55,213 nucleotides of DNA from Perkinsus chesapeaki (GCA_013115145.1 JAAPAO010000194.1:1-55213), one strand, 5' to 3'; positions 30,869-41,769 are shown, numbered from the stretch's first letter. Program-made: numbers and translations. Notes: generated by a model not told the origin, from the sequence alone.

Positions 30869-33563
30869 CTAAACAATCTCGAGCAATACTAGCCCACCAG
30901 AAGAGGTGTCGCTGGTGTGCTGGCTATCATCCTGGCCGTCATCCGAGGTAGTGCCAAGCAGCTCCCTTAGTCGCTCGACTTCACGTTGCAAGGAGTCAGC
31001 CTCCCTCTTCAGCTTGTCATTCTCAACGATGAGGGTATTCCCTTTCTTGTCGGCAGCGGACTTCTCTTCTATTGCAGCATCGGACGCCCTCTCTCTTACG
31101 CCTCTTCGAGCCTGCCAAGGCATGTGATACCGAATAAGGAGCATTCATGTACATTAAGATGCCACTGATTAAAGTTCACTGAGCATACAGAGACTCTGTG
31201 GTACTCCGCTGTAATGGTCTCCGCAGCCCGCGTCATCCTCAGCAGCAGCCTCTCCGCCTCGGCAGCGACTTCCCCCAGCTCAGAGCCTGTTGGACGGGTA
31301 ATGGTTAAGGGGTGGCGTATCTACTCTTGCTGTGCTCTAGTTGCCTGACGATAGCCTCTCTGGATGCTGTGTGGAACCACTCTCGAAGGACATTTGAGAG
31401 GAGATACATGTCGGTCTGGCGGGATGACTGGTCCACCATAAGGAAGGCGATAGACTTTTGCGAGACGGACAACTGCCTTCTTAGATCCAACTGAGATGGA
31501 TGACTGAATAGATCTCCAGAGCCTACCTACTTCTCGCTGCTGCACCCCCAGTAACAGCGCCGCAGTCTTCCATGCCGAGAAAGCCTCTTTCTTCAGCAGG
31601 TCGGTCCTCCCTTGCTCGGCTCGATCGAAGAAGCCATCAGCCAGCGCCAGCCGGGCCTCCTGTGCCATGAGTTGAAGATCCTGTCGCATAAATCATGCAC
31701 CCACAGGCCGCTGTTCGCCGGTACTAGGTTGCTCTCCTCTAACTTGTCCTTGTGCCTCTTGAATGCCTCCTCTCTCACCAAGTCCCTCCATGCAAGAAGA
31801 GCTACGTGAACTAGCCATACCGACGTTGTCACTTCCGCAAATCGCGAACTCTAAAAGGCCAAGTATCACTAACAATCTCAGTTTGATCAGCACTAGCGCG
31901 TCCAGTTGCTGTTCTAGTCGGGCCTCAGTCTGGGAAAGCCGGGCCTGGTGGTGAGCTGCCATCTCCTCATACCACTTCACAACGTCAACTTCTCTCTTCC
32001 ATCCCCGGAAGGACACCCTTATCAGGGCCTACCGGCATTGATAGTAACAAGGGGCTGCTTGCTATGCCTCACACACCTCGTTTTTGAGGACGGTCTTGAC
32101 GCCCTCCTTCATAGCAGCAAAGTACTTGTCGCCCCACTCTCTTATACTATTATGCTTCCTCTCCACAGCTAACTGACGGCAAAGATACTCACATGTCGAA
32201 GAGGTAGTCACCTCCAATCTGTCCAGTGAGACGGTCTTTACATGAGCCCTCCAATGGTAAAAGGCATCGGCTTGCATTCCCCTCTGGAGGGACTCGTTCG
32301 AGCGGAGGATGAAGCTGACACCCCAGGTAGCTAGGGCCACTCTGCGACGTATCTCCCTCTCAATCATGGCCTGAATGCCGGTTAGCCTCTCTGTTCACCC
32401 AGTTAACAGGATGGCACCTCCTGCAGCGTGGCAGACTGTTTAAGCTCTTCCTCGAGTCTGACCGTCCGAGTGACGTCCCTCCAGGCATGCAGTAGAACTT
32501 GAGTCACTCTAGAAGCCTCAGTTCGAAGGAAGAAGATGCCAAACTAACAGAAGATAGGGAGAAATTGCAGCGTAGTAGCTACCTTCTCGAGTAGCCTGTT
32601 GTGTCGTTCCTCCGCCATGGCAGCTGATTGGTCTCGGTAGGCCTCCTCCTCTGCGACCGCTCGGGCTCTTCTGGTCTCGCTTGCCCAAGCTCGAAAGACC
32701 ATCCTTGTCCAGGCCTGGGGGCAGCTGCAAAATGTTTCCGAAGCCAACATACTTTCCGGGACCACATCCACTCCTTGCAGGCTGCCGTCGCCGCTGTATA
32801 TGCAGTTTCAGTGACCTCCTCCTCCTCCTCGGTGATATTCTCGAGAGCCTTCCGTTTGGCAGTAGAGGCCGGAGCAGGTAGGTCCTCCTCATCAGAGCTG
32901 GTCATCTCTAGGGCGACTATCTCATACCCGTACTCGGTTAGGTCCCGAAGAACCTCCTCGCCGAACTTATCGAGATTGATGCCTCCTCCTCCTGGCTGTT
33001 GGCCCCTCCTTCGGTGCAGTCTCTGCGCGGCTATGCTTTGGATCACATCAGCGACTCTGCGGCGACTGGCGGCGTAGAAAAAATCGTGGGGAGCTACAAT
33101 TTGTGTGAGAGGGCCGGAAGAACGTAACAACTACAGGAGGACTAATCAAGTGTTCGTCGACGTATATGAGGGAGGGGGGATTGAGGAAACTACGGTCGTT
33201 AAGTGTATATGCTATAGCAAGCCAGGAAGTCGAGACTGTAACTGTAGACGGCGAAACACATATTCCTGCAATGGATTGCTGACTACAGTGAACACAAAAG
33301 GCCATGAAGGACAGCAACGAACCATACATGGCCGTCAAGTGACAATGGCTACGCTGCTGTAGTCGGACGGATGCTGCCACATCGACGAGCCTCCTGTGAG
33401 CGGCTTGTCCGAAGAAGGCCAGCTGCGACATGCCTGATTGGAAGCCATTTACCAGGGATAGGCCTACTGAGCGATACCTTTCTAGGATGTCCCCGGCGGT
33501 GACAGGTCTGGACATGGCACGGATCTCGCTATAGGTCGGCTTCTGCTTGACTGGTGAAGTCAT
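30869..33563 (-). CDS. Sfi1-like centrin-binding-type repeat / coiled-coil protein
   Basis: A multi-exon gene from ATG 33563 to the stop at 30869. The first intron (33352-33094) is 259 bases; later ones are short. The product is a long helical protein with Trp-centred repeats of the type A-x-x-x-W-(R/K): MVFRAWASETRRA, VLLHAWRDVTRTV, ADAFYHWRAHVKTV, SFRGWKREVDVV, HVALLAWRDLVRE, KEAFSAWKTAALLL and VLREWFHTAS. Spacing is irregular, tens of residues. Such repeats in Sfi1 each bind a centrin at centrosome or basal-body structures. It ends in a leucine-zipper-like coiled coil (NDKLKREADSLQREVERLREL) and an acidic Ser/Asp tail. The N-terminal third holds an acidic stretch (TSSDEEDLPAP, TEEEEEVTE). 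The centrin link is an inference from the repeat pattern. Confidence 0.6.
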
Positions 33564-33804
33564 CCATCCTGGTCGGCTAGGGAAAATGTATTAGTGCCAA
33601 GTCACATGAGAGATAATGGCCAAGTCACAGATAATGCCAAGTCCAGAGAGCAAGGAGAGTTTCTAACCGCATTGACATATATGTCAGTCTCCCTTATGAA
33701 CTACTACACTCCCGACTTGAGGGGGGTGACGCGAAATATACTCGTTAAAGAAGGCGGATAGTCGAGCCTATGTTCTAAGCACTCATGTTCTGAGCAACTA
33801 TGGG

Positions 33805-34063
33805 CTACTTCAGACTGGCCATCTCAGCTCTGTCAATTCTTTTGCCAATGTCAAGCAGAGCTCGGCAGCCCAATGCCTCTTCTATCTCACAAAGCCTATG
33901 GCTCCTCCTCCAGTACCTGAAGTATGACTGATGGTAGCAAGTGTGCGATATGGTACTGTCTTTCCAAGCCTAGATGGTGCAATCGGTACCGACACTTATT
34001 ATTAGATTCCCTTATGTATCGGGCTATCTCCTCACGGATGGAGGCATCAGCCGTAACGCTCAT
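33805..34063 (-). CDS. Small hypothetical protein or stray exons
   Basis: Two protein-like stretches on the minus strand: MSVTADASIREEIARYIRES from ATG 34063, and FRYWRRSHRLCEIEEALGCR ending at a stop at 33805. They need an intron of about 60-70 bases, and the donor is unclear. The Trp/Arg-rich second part resembles the Trp repeats of the neighbouring gene, so it may be an alternative upstream exon of it. Support is weak. Confidence 0.3.
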
Positions 34064-34117
34064 ACTGCCACCAGAAGCTCTCCAGCATCAACACACAACA
34101 CTGGCCATTGAGAAACT

Positions 34118-35445
34118 CTAGTGACTGTCTGTGGTGTACCCTAATTTGGCATCTATTCGCTCTGTACTGCTTTCTGATGATGTCTGCCTCGTGCTGTCAA
34201 TATCAATGCTGGTGTCTGTCCCATCCGAGCTTCCCTGCCTCCTGGCCAGCTCCTCCCCATATGTCCGTAAGGCAGGCCCTATCACCGCTGGCCGAGGGTC
34301 CCCCCACTGGCTCTGGTACTTGTCTGCCAAGTCTATCGGTGTCAGCCTGACCACTCTCCTAGAGCCACCGTCCCTGGCATCCCCGTTACTACCGAAGCTT
34401 TGTGCAGGTCCGAGCATAAAGGGCACTCTCCAGAGGATCGACACCCGCCTCCTTTTCGGTTGTAATAATAACCTCGCAGCACCGAAGTGATGCCGCCTCC
34501 ACTGCGTAGTGCAGGCATGTCCATCCGAATACATCCCTAACCACCGCTCTAGCCCTATCACAAACTCCAGCACTACCGTTCCCTCAGCTCGTCGGCCCCG
34601 ATGGTGCCCAGCAGAGCCTCCAGTGTGTGAGGCTTGTCATAGAGAGCAGCTGTCATCACCAAAGTCTGGCCAGTAAGGCGACATGGACCTGAGAGGTACT
34701 ATCAGTGACGATTACTGAAAGTTACGGTATTACGATTCGCTCGCATAATCAACCTTGAGCTCTTCCCATTAATCTCCGCCCTTATGTCCTTGTCCTCCCT
34801 CCCGTCAGCCATCTGCCCCTTAAGATAGTCGCGCCACCGCGCAGCTGCTTCGTTCATGGCCACAACGCGCCTGACCATCACCGATACCTTGTACCCTTCC
34901 TACTGCTGCATACCAACCTTCCGAAAGACTGTATCTTTACTATTGCCGTTAACCTTCTCTGAGCCTCCTGCCGTGCCTGATAGCCCCTCCAGTGGGCCGC
35001 AATGGCAACCTCAGCCTCACGCATGCGACGACGGTCGTTCATAGGTCGCCACCAATTCTGCCGTTGATATTCATACCGACTTTTCCTCTAACGACTTTAC
35101 TTGTATGGTTAACGCCGCTTTGTAAAGCCTTAAAGGATCCGCTAGTCGCCGTAGCCTTCTTTCCTGTGAGAGTTGTTCCAAGCTCCAGGCTGTGAAGGGC
35201 AGGGCCAGATAACACAGCCATGTAGGAAGGCCCTCTGAGGCCGATATCGAGGAGATCTGAGAGCTTTGGTCTTAACACTCAGCAGTGAAGGTGTGGCTGA
35301 CCTTTTGGGACAGAGCTGCAGCGCTGCCATCCTTGCGTGCGATGAGTTTATACGATACGAACCAAAGTGACGCTACAGCGATAAAAGCGATTGCGGAGGA
35401 CAGAACGGATATTATAGCCAGACATGACAGAGCAAATGGTGACAT
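34118..35445 (-). CDS. IQ-motif and ankyrin-repeat protein with N-terminal membrane segment
   Basis: ATG 35445 gives a hydrophobic start (LSCLAIISVLSSAIAFIAVASLW). After one unresolved junction comes an IQ region. A 43-base intron joins RLYKAALTIQ to NWWRPMNDRRRM, followed by IAAHWRGYQARQEAQRR and IVKIQSFGRLVCSSRKGYK, giving about three calmodulin/centrin-type IQ motifs. Next is WRDYLKGQM. Then come ankyrin-like repeats: GQTLVMTAALYDKPHTLEAL, FGWTCLHYAVEAASLRCCEV and TPIDLADKYQSQW, joined by two short introns. A Ser/Thr/Asp-rich tail ends at the tag at 34118. It suggests a calmodulin-bound scaffold. Linking the membrane-type exon to the IQ part is less certain than the IQ-ankyrin connection. 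Confidence 0.6.
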
Positions 35446-35564
35446 GAGAATTACCTTTACCGATTTATTATGGTTTATGGTTGTGAAGGCAGGTCCCTCC
35501 CACTGGATGCGACACAACAGCTGTGAGGGACAGAAACACTGGTACTAAGCACAGGCTCCTGGGG

Positions 35565-36794
35565 TCAGTTTTTATAAGTGCGTCGGCCGGGGAGATAAAA
35601 CTGTATCCCCGAAAGACCTTTGATGAACTTACACTCCCTGTGTACTTTGAGATAGGCCGAAATGATAGGCGTATTATCCTGCCTATAGTAATGGCCTAAT
35701 ACCGGTCTAATAGCTTGGGTTGCCTCTCTAGCATGATAGCATGGTATTCTTGAATCAATATGATGTAGGACATGTGTTGTACCAATCTCGTGATGGAAAT
35801 GTGTTGAGAATATACCATAGGGAGGACGATCAATAGAAGCTAAAGCACCTCTAATGAATGTAAAAGATTCATCACCATAATGAGGTACACCTTCATGAGT
35901 GTGTTGTAGACACGTATAGAGAGCAAGCCAGATAACAGTCATTAAGTACGGTAGTCCGTACCATAAGATAACATTTGTCAAACCGTAATGGGAAGAATAG
36001 TACACCGCCACAGTGAGGGTAATAATGCATCCTAATCCACTTAAAAGGACTTTCCCTTTCATATAAGGAGGGAAAAGGCCTCCATCGGGATTGAAGTGGG
36101 AAGGTTTACTCTTGCCGTAGGGACGGCCATCGTACCCTACACGACCACTGGAAACGTTATTGAAAAGATACATAGGGAAACCTATGACCAGCATGATGAG
36201 AGGAAAAATTGGTATGACTTCGTCTATCCCCCAGTTCTCAAAAGCATACTGGATATCAGTCATCACCGACAGCTCACTGGCCAGGTTGGGTACGTGCGAT
36301 TCACCCTTCACAGTATGATTGCAAAATTTATGATGTCTGGCATGAGAGTACTGCCAGCTGAAGTAAGGTACCAACAGGGCCGAATGAAGGACAAAACCAA
36401 CAGTGTCATTAACCAATGGATAGGGGGAGAATGCACCGTGACCGCATTCGTGGCCCATAATCCATAGACCAAACATGAAGACTCCTTGCCAGAAAATGTA
36501 AATAGCCCATAACAGAATTCTAGTAGAGTAATAGTCCTGAGGGATGAGGGCCAGTAGGAGGTAATGTATAGTTGCACATGTTATTATATAAATGATATCT
36601 CTTAACACATGCATGCTCGACATGATAAGGCTTCTATCACGGCAATGGTTAGGTATAGCAGATTGTATAGCAGATACAGATGGACCAGATTTAGTAAACT
36701 CTTCGGCAGTAAAACCCTTAACATCAGCCTCGGTTCTCAAATGGCCAAAAGCGGCGTTTGACGTCTTGACTTGAGTTATAACAGTAGTTGACAT
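35565..36794 (-). CDS. Delta12-type acyl-lipid fatty acid desaturase, copy 1
   Basis: Intronless, 409 aa. Di-iron membrane desaturase of the FAD2/Delta12 type, inserting a double bond in oleoyl-type acyl chains at the ER. The three His boxes are intact: HECGH at residues 115-119, HARHH at 151-155 and HVLHH at 341-345. Four to six membrane segments surround them (for example IIYIITCATIHYLLLALI). GVPHYGDESFTF and RPVLGHYYR are further family-type stretches. It is the downstream copy of a tandem pair, 351 bases from copy 2. Long blocks are identical to that copy at the nucleotide level, and others are strongly diverged. It ends GRRTYKN, a basic tail that could aid ER retention. The Delta12 position is inferred from FAD2-like box spacing. 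Confidence 0.92.
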   Translation of the reverse strand: MSTTVITQVKTSNAAFGHLRTEADVKGFTAEEFTKSGPSVSAIQSAIPNHCRDRSLIMSSMHVLRDIIYIITCATIHYLLLALIPQDYYSTRILLWAIYIFWQGVFMFGLWIMGHECGHGAFSPYPLVNDTVGFVLHSALLVPYFSWQYSHARHHKFCNHTVKGESHVPNLASELSVMTDIQYAFENWGIDEVIPIFPLIMLVIGFPMYLFNNVSSGRVGYDGRPYGKSKPSHFNPDGGLFPPYMKGKVLLSGLGCIITLTVAVYYSSHYGLTNVILWYGLPYLMTVIWLALYTCLQHTHEGVPHYGDESFTFIRGALASIDRPPYGIFSTHFHHEIGTTHVLHHIDSRIPCYHAREATQAIRPVLGHYYRQDNTPIISAYLKVHRECKFIKGLSGIQFYLPGRRTYKN

Positions 36795-37145
36795 TAGAGC
36801 AGTCAGAAGGAAACAGTGCCCTGAGATCCTCTTCCTTACACATTATCTTCAATCATGAGATTGTAAACATTTCCCGCCAAAAAACGGTTCCTTCATTCAT
36901 CTTCCAACCCACAGCACTGCTATCGTTTGTGCAACGCGATTACAAGTACAGTGGAAAAATGTCTGACGACCATCACTGCTACTCACATGCCTAGTTTCTC
37001 TTTAGGGGGAACTACAAATGCCCTCACACGAGCTAGAGCTTTCCTAGTCTACCACGGACTATGTCGACAGCTATGCGGGGCGACGGCGGCCAACAGCTGT
37101 TGTAGAAAAAGTATTAAGAATCTATGCTTGGGCCCCTCTACAGAG
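36795..37145. other. Spacer between tandem desaturase genes
   Basis: About 350 bases holding the 3' end of copy 2 and the promoter and leader of copy 1. It does not resemble the sequence upstream of copy 2 beyond 38402, so the duplicated unit seems to cover mainly the coding part. Confidence 0.5.
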
Positions 37146-38402
37146 CTAGTGTTCTTTTTTGACCATACGACGCCCTGGCAGATAAAACTGGACGCCTGTG
37201 AGGCCCTCGATGAACTTACATTCTCTATGGGCTTTCAAGAAGGCTTTGACGATATGGGTATTATCCTGCCTATAGTAATGGCCTAATACCGGTCTAATAG
37301 CTTGGGTTGCCTCTCTAGCATGATAGCATGGTATTCTTGAATCAATATGATGTAGGACATGTGTTGTACCAATCTCATGATGGAAATGTGTTGAGAATAT
37401 GCCATAGGGAGGACGATCAATAGAAGCTAAAGCACCTCTAATGAATGTAAAAGATTCATCACCATAATGAGGTACACCTTCATGAGTGTGTTGTAGAGAT
37501 GTGTACAGTGTAAGCCAACCATTAGCCATAAGATACGGGCACCCATACCATAGAAGAACGTTACTGATGCCAACAACCTTAGCGATATAAGCCGCCACAG
37601 TGAGAGTAATAATGCATCCTAATCCACTTAGAAGGACTTTCCCTTTCATATAAGGAGGGAAGAGGCCTCCATCGGGATTGAAGTGGGAAGGCTTACTCTT
37701 GCCATAAGGACGGCCATCGTACCCTACACGACCACCAGTGGCGTTCAAGAAGAGGTAAACGGGGAAGCCCACTAGGAGCATGACAACAGGAAAAATGGGG
37801 AAGACGTTGTCAAGGCCCCAATCCTCTAACAGGTCCTGGATACTACTGAAGACACTCAGCTCGGACTTGAGATTCGGTACATGAGACTCGCCCTTGCTGA
37901 TGTGGTTGGTGAACTTATGATGTCTGGCGTGAGAGTACTGCCAGCTGAAGTAAGGTACCAATAGGGCCGAATGAAGGACAAAACCAACAGTGTCATTAAC
38001 CAATGGATAGGGGGAGAATGCACCGTGACCGCATTCGTGGCCCATAACCCATAGACCAGTGAAGAACACACCTTGCCAAAAAATGTAGGCACACCATAGA
38101 GCTCCTCGGATCAAAGTGAAGTCCTGAGGGATGAGGGCCAGTAGGAGGTAATGTATAGTTGCACATGTTATTATATAAATGATATCTCTTAACACATGCA
38201 TGCTCGACATGATAAGGCTTCTATCACGGCAATGGTTAGGTATAGCAGATTGTATAGCAGATACAGATGGACCAGATTTAGTAAACTCTTCAGCAGTAAA
38301 ACCCTTAACATCAGCCTCGGTTCTCAGGTCTCCAGGATAGCTCCTAGGACAGGACAGGTTGACTCTAGTCGTAGTCTCGGTGACCGTAGCTGTGACTGTC
38401 AT
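37146..38402 (-). CDS. Delta12-type acyl-lipid fatty acid desaturase, copy 2
   Basis: Intronless, 418 aa from ATG 38402. It has the same three His boxes as copy 1 (HECGH, HARHH, HVLHH). From LRTEADVKGF to LALIPQD the protein is identical to copy 1. Then come a diverged membrane segment (FTLIRGALWCAYIFW), identity through HARHHKF, a diverged loop (TNHISKGESHVPNLKSELSV ... FLNATGGRVG), identity again, a diverged segment (YIAKVVGISNVLLWYG), and near-identity to the end. The first 25 residues are unrelated to copy 1 (TVTATVTETTTRVNLSCP). The C-terminus ends GRRMVKKEH. The diverged parts lie in membrane or loop segments that could set chain-length or position preference. Confidence 0.92.
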   Translation of the reverse strand: MTVTATVTETTTRVNLSCPRSYPGDLRTEADVKGFTAEEFTKSGPSVSAIQSAIPNHCRDRSLIMSSMHVLRDIIYIITCATIHYLLLALIPQDFTLIRGALWCAYIFWQGVFFTGLWVMGHECGHGAFSPYPLVNDTVGFVLHSALLVPYFSWQYSHARHHKFTNHISKGESHVPNLKSELSVFSSIQDLLEDWGLDNVFPIFPVVMLLVGFPVYLFLNATGGRVGYDGRPYGKSKPSHFNPDGGLFPPYMKGKVLLSGLGCIITLTVAAYIAKVVGISNVLLWYGCPYLMANGWLTLYTSLQHTHEGVPHYGDESFTFIRGALASIDRPPYGIFSTHFHHEIGTTHVLHHIDSRIPCYHAREATQAIRPVLGHYYRQDNTHIVKAFLKAHRECKFIEGLTGVQFYLPGRRMVKKEH

Positions 38403-38604
38403 TCACAACGGTAAGAGGCCTATCAACAGTATCAATATGCCTCAACGCAACACTCTTGAAAAGCGTACAGGTAACAGAGTAACACTGTGATGACAGGGAT
38501 GGTCGAAGGTAGTAAAGGTGAGCCCTCAAAGAACAGTGCGTTGCTACAGCTGCTGCTGTCCCCCAAAAAACAATGTGAAAACAGTATCGCTGGGTGAGAC
38601 ATCA

Positions 38605-40371
38605 TCAGTTGGACTTCTTGTGGGACTTCTTTCTTCGCCATTTATCAACTCGGCGCTCTGTCATCGGCGCGGTGAAAACGACGCCGATTGCAAACCATTG
38701 AGTAGGTAGTATTTTATGGCCAAATGCAAGTACCGAAAGTACCTTATATGATAGAGCTCGCTACAGCAGAGGAGGAGGAAACATGGGCCTACCACACTGA
38801 CGAGCTTCCTGACGGTGGTGGTCTTGGCTACAGCTAGGGCACCAAACTCCTTCTGCATTAGGAAAATGAATACATTTCCCAGGGACATCGTCATGCAGTA
38901 AAGAGCAAGCCGGCTGCCGACCTGAAAGGATTGAAAGATCTATTCACCCTCCCGCAGCTGAGCCACATGATTTTTCTCCTACAAGAGACGCGAAGCCTAT
39001 TGCAAGAAGTAAGAACAAAAAGTGTGGGAATTTTTCCGAAAACCCCGCCAAGGAAGTTGGGCCATGAATATCGGCAGGCGGCGGAAAGCGGCAGGGCTAC
39101 CTCATAAGGGTCTGCCATGACGAACTTGAAGGCCGGTACGATCTCGTTCTTATAGAGAGCCATACAGAGGGCGACCTGAGGATGCATTGATTGGAGGCGG
39201 TGAGGAAGTATGGGAATGATACTACTGTGAGCTCATAGAGGTTCATGTTAAACATGAGGACCCAATTAGAGGGATTGTATTTCTTGCATATCTTATTCTG
39301 ATAAGGCCCGTATATAGCATCACAGACCAGCGCCATACAGGCAAGGAAGGAGCCTAGGACCCAAAAGGTAACAACTATAATGATCATCATACAACAGCAG
39401 CAGCACTCACCAAAGAGCATCTCTGAATCCCAGGTAAGGCCCTTTCCCGAGGAGGATGCTGCAGCCTTCGCATACCTGAACAATAGAGATCTGCAAGGTT
39501 CCCGAGGTATAGCAGCCATGTACATGAAAAGTGCAACACCAGCGCTGAGCTGGATAACGTTGAGTGTCTTGGCCAGGCTAGGTGGGTGATGTGCTATGAG
39601 GATCTCCCCTATCATAACTGGTATCGACTTGCATGACTTGATAATAACCTAACCGTAAACACTGTTATTCAAGATGCCTGCACGCATGCGCAAATAGCGC
39701 GATGAGCGCGCCCACGCGCGTACCTCCTACCTGTAGTGGAAATATGATATGCTTCAAAGCCGCCAAACCAAAGCTGTGGGCTCCCAGGTACCCTAGGGCC
39801 ACTACAAACCAGTCTCGCACAGGCACGTTGGCTGTCCACCTGGAAAGATAGAAACCTACTTCACTGAAGGAATGTCACCGGTAGAGATACTTATTCACTG
39901 CCACTGCCGACTTGGTCTTATCGCTATTCTTCTTGGGGACAGATGGTGGCCTACTGAAGTAAATTACAGTACCGGAGACGATAACGTTGCTGATGCATTG
40001 GCACACAATAAGGGCCTGAATAAGAAGGGACTCGGACCAAGGCTACGACGATGATTGTGTAAGTGATGGTGTCACCTCAGTCCAAACGAAACGACGGCCG
40101 TGGAACTCCTGACGGGTCAATGATTCCTGGCAGTATCCAAAAATAGTAAATGATATCCAAATACCCAGAGAGAGGAATCTAAGCTCAAACATATCATCTT
40201 GGAATCCACGCCATATCCCTACGCATATCTGACGGTGATAGGGTCGATGCTCCATGGCCGTTCGGTGCCTTCGATGGGCTTAGTATTGCCATTCAATGAC
40301 ACCGGCTTGGTCTCTTCTATAGGAGGGCCCTTCTCAGCTGTCAGTGCTCTCTTATTAGGCTTTAATACCAT
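38605..40371 (-). CDS. SLC35B1-type ER nucleotide(-sugar) transporter
   Basis: Drug/metabolite-superfamily transporter. From ATG 40371 (MVLKPNKRALTAEKG) a 44-base intron joins to FLSLGIWISFTIFGYCQESLTRQEF, then come ALIVCQCISNVIVS, YLGAHSFGLAALKHIIFPLQ, VIIKSCKSIPVMIGEIL, LSAGVALFMY, a charged loop, ALVCDAIYGPYQNKICKKY, MFNMNLYE, LYCMTMSLGNVFIFLMQKEFG, TTTVRKLVSV and VLSVLAFGHKILPTQWFAI. The SCK-x-IPVM, MFxMN and TTTRK-like blocks are typical of SLC35B1/HUT1. The C-terminus is KKSHKKSN, a KKXX dilysine ER-retrieval signal, as in that subfamily. The substrate is uncertain; family members have been linked to UDP-galactose or ATP exchange. At least seven introns; one of about 90 bases contains a palindromic GCATGC motif. 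Confidence 0.85.
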
Positions 40372-40562
40372 CGTATATTAAAACTATAACATGGTTACAC
40401 CACGAGGTGTAGCTAACACAACAAAGGGAGGCAGCAGGAAGACCTATTCTACAGCCTAACAATGGTTATCAGCGATGCAACAGCTACGAAGAAGAAAAAT
40501 ACTCCATCGCTCAAATCATGGATGAAAAAAATTGCCTAGACGGACATGGCATGTATCACAGC

Positions 40563-41656
40563 TTAAACTGAGTCGCCCCCCGCCTCGGCCTTGCTCTGAT
40601 GCGAGAACACACGGAGGCCAACAAAGAAGGGGCCGAGGGACTTCAAATAATACGACGTGTGCTCGGTCTTGCGCATCTCCTCTACAATCTGTGCAACATA
40701 AGTAATAGCCAACGTGAAGTACTAAAAAGCATCCTACCTTGCTGAGGCCATAGAGGTCCTTCCCAATGAGCCCGACAACAAACTCGTTATCATCAGCATC
40801 AATACCGTAGCAGTTCAATCTTATGTCATAGGCAGCACCCACCTGCATAGCAGACGTGCCCTTACATACCCTTCAGCAGCTGTCCTACCTCAGCATAGGC
40901 TCGTCCAATGGCGGCGTGATGAAGGAGCATTCTGCACTGATCGCTGGGGGTCTCCATATAGAACTCACCCTTCCTTCGCATAGGGTACCACACAGCGTAG
41001 GGGGCATCCTGCCTAGTAGCGTTCCTTGGCACCTTTTTGAGGAGGAAGTCCCTCAGACTGGGCTCATGGCCGTTAGAGTAGGTCTTGCCCAGCATCGTCC
41101 ATCCTGGCACCGGAGATAGGACATCACCAATGCCTGCCTGTTGCAGCACTGGATTAACCACCTTGGCGAAGTGTGATGGATCGATGCTCCAAGTCAGCAA
41201 GCCGATCGATTTGGGGCTGTTAATATTATCGTAAATAACACAGGACACATCAGCAGCCTTCATCTGTTCCTCCAACTTCCTCTTAGACCCCGGCAGCCTG
41301 GCACAGTCCACAGCCTCAAGCACGTCCAGTCGGACATAAAGCCTTTCCTCAGAGGTCTGACCATTCGCACCCTTCTCATATAGGACAGGTGGAGGCACCT
41401 TAGGGAACGTCATATGACTGGTTGCTCTGCCGACGTTGCCCGTCTCCCCACCAGCCCTGGTGTAAAGGGAATTGGCGAGCCTTTGTAAGAACTTAGGCAG
41501 CTTGTTCTGACCTTCTTCATCAGTATTATGCTTGTACAGAAGCACCGCAGCACTAGCAAGGGCAACACCGCCCGCTGCCAGGAGGGTAGTGGTCTGCTTG
41601 TCGAACTTTAAAGAGAACTCCGACAGTGGTCCGGAAGGTGGTGGTGAAGTGGACAT
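40563..41656 (-). CDS. Chlorite dismutase/HemQ-family protein with N-terminal membrane segment
   Basis: Exons 41656-40866, 40819-40738 and 40688-40563, with introns of 46 and 49 bases; phases agree, about 332 aa. Near residue 25 a membrane segment (TTLLAAGGVALASAAVLLY) follows a Pro/Ser-rich start. Two ferredoxin-like halves are expected for the family; the second is clear. It shows YAVWYPMRRKGEFYM, then DQCRMLLHHAAIGRAYAEV with a His in the place of the proximal heme ligand, then the spliced GILNCYGIDADDNEFVVGL, then IVEEMRKTEHTSYYLK and GPFFVGLRV, all in the order of HemQ/Cld proteins. In bacteria HemQ (coproheme decarboxylase) makes heme b. Neither activity nor heme binding is proved here. 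The membrane segment could instead be part of a targeting sequence. Confidence 0.75.
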
Positions 41657-41769
41657 GTTGAAGGAGAACTCCTCAGATAAGATAATGCTAACGGGGAACA
41701 CAAGAGCTTTAAAATGTTAAAGTCAAAGAAACGGTTATACGCACGAGGTAGCGCAGACATTAATTAGCG

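Noticed and set aside
34131-34490. Plus-strand frames of 80-120 codons over the ankyrin region
   Set aside because: The minus strand gives ankyrin-like repeats with in-phase splicing, so these are shadows.
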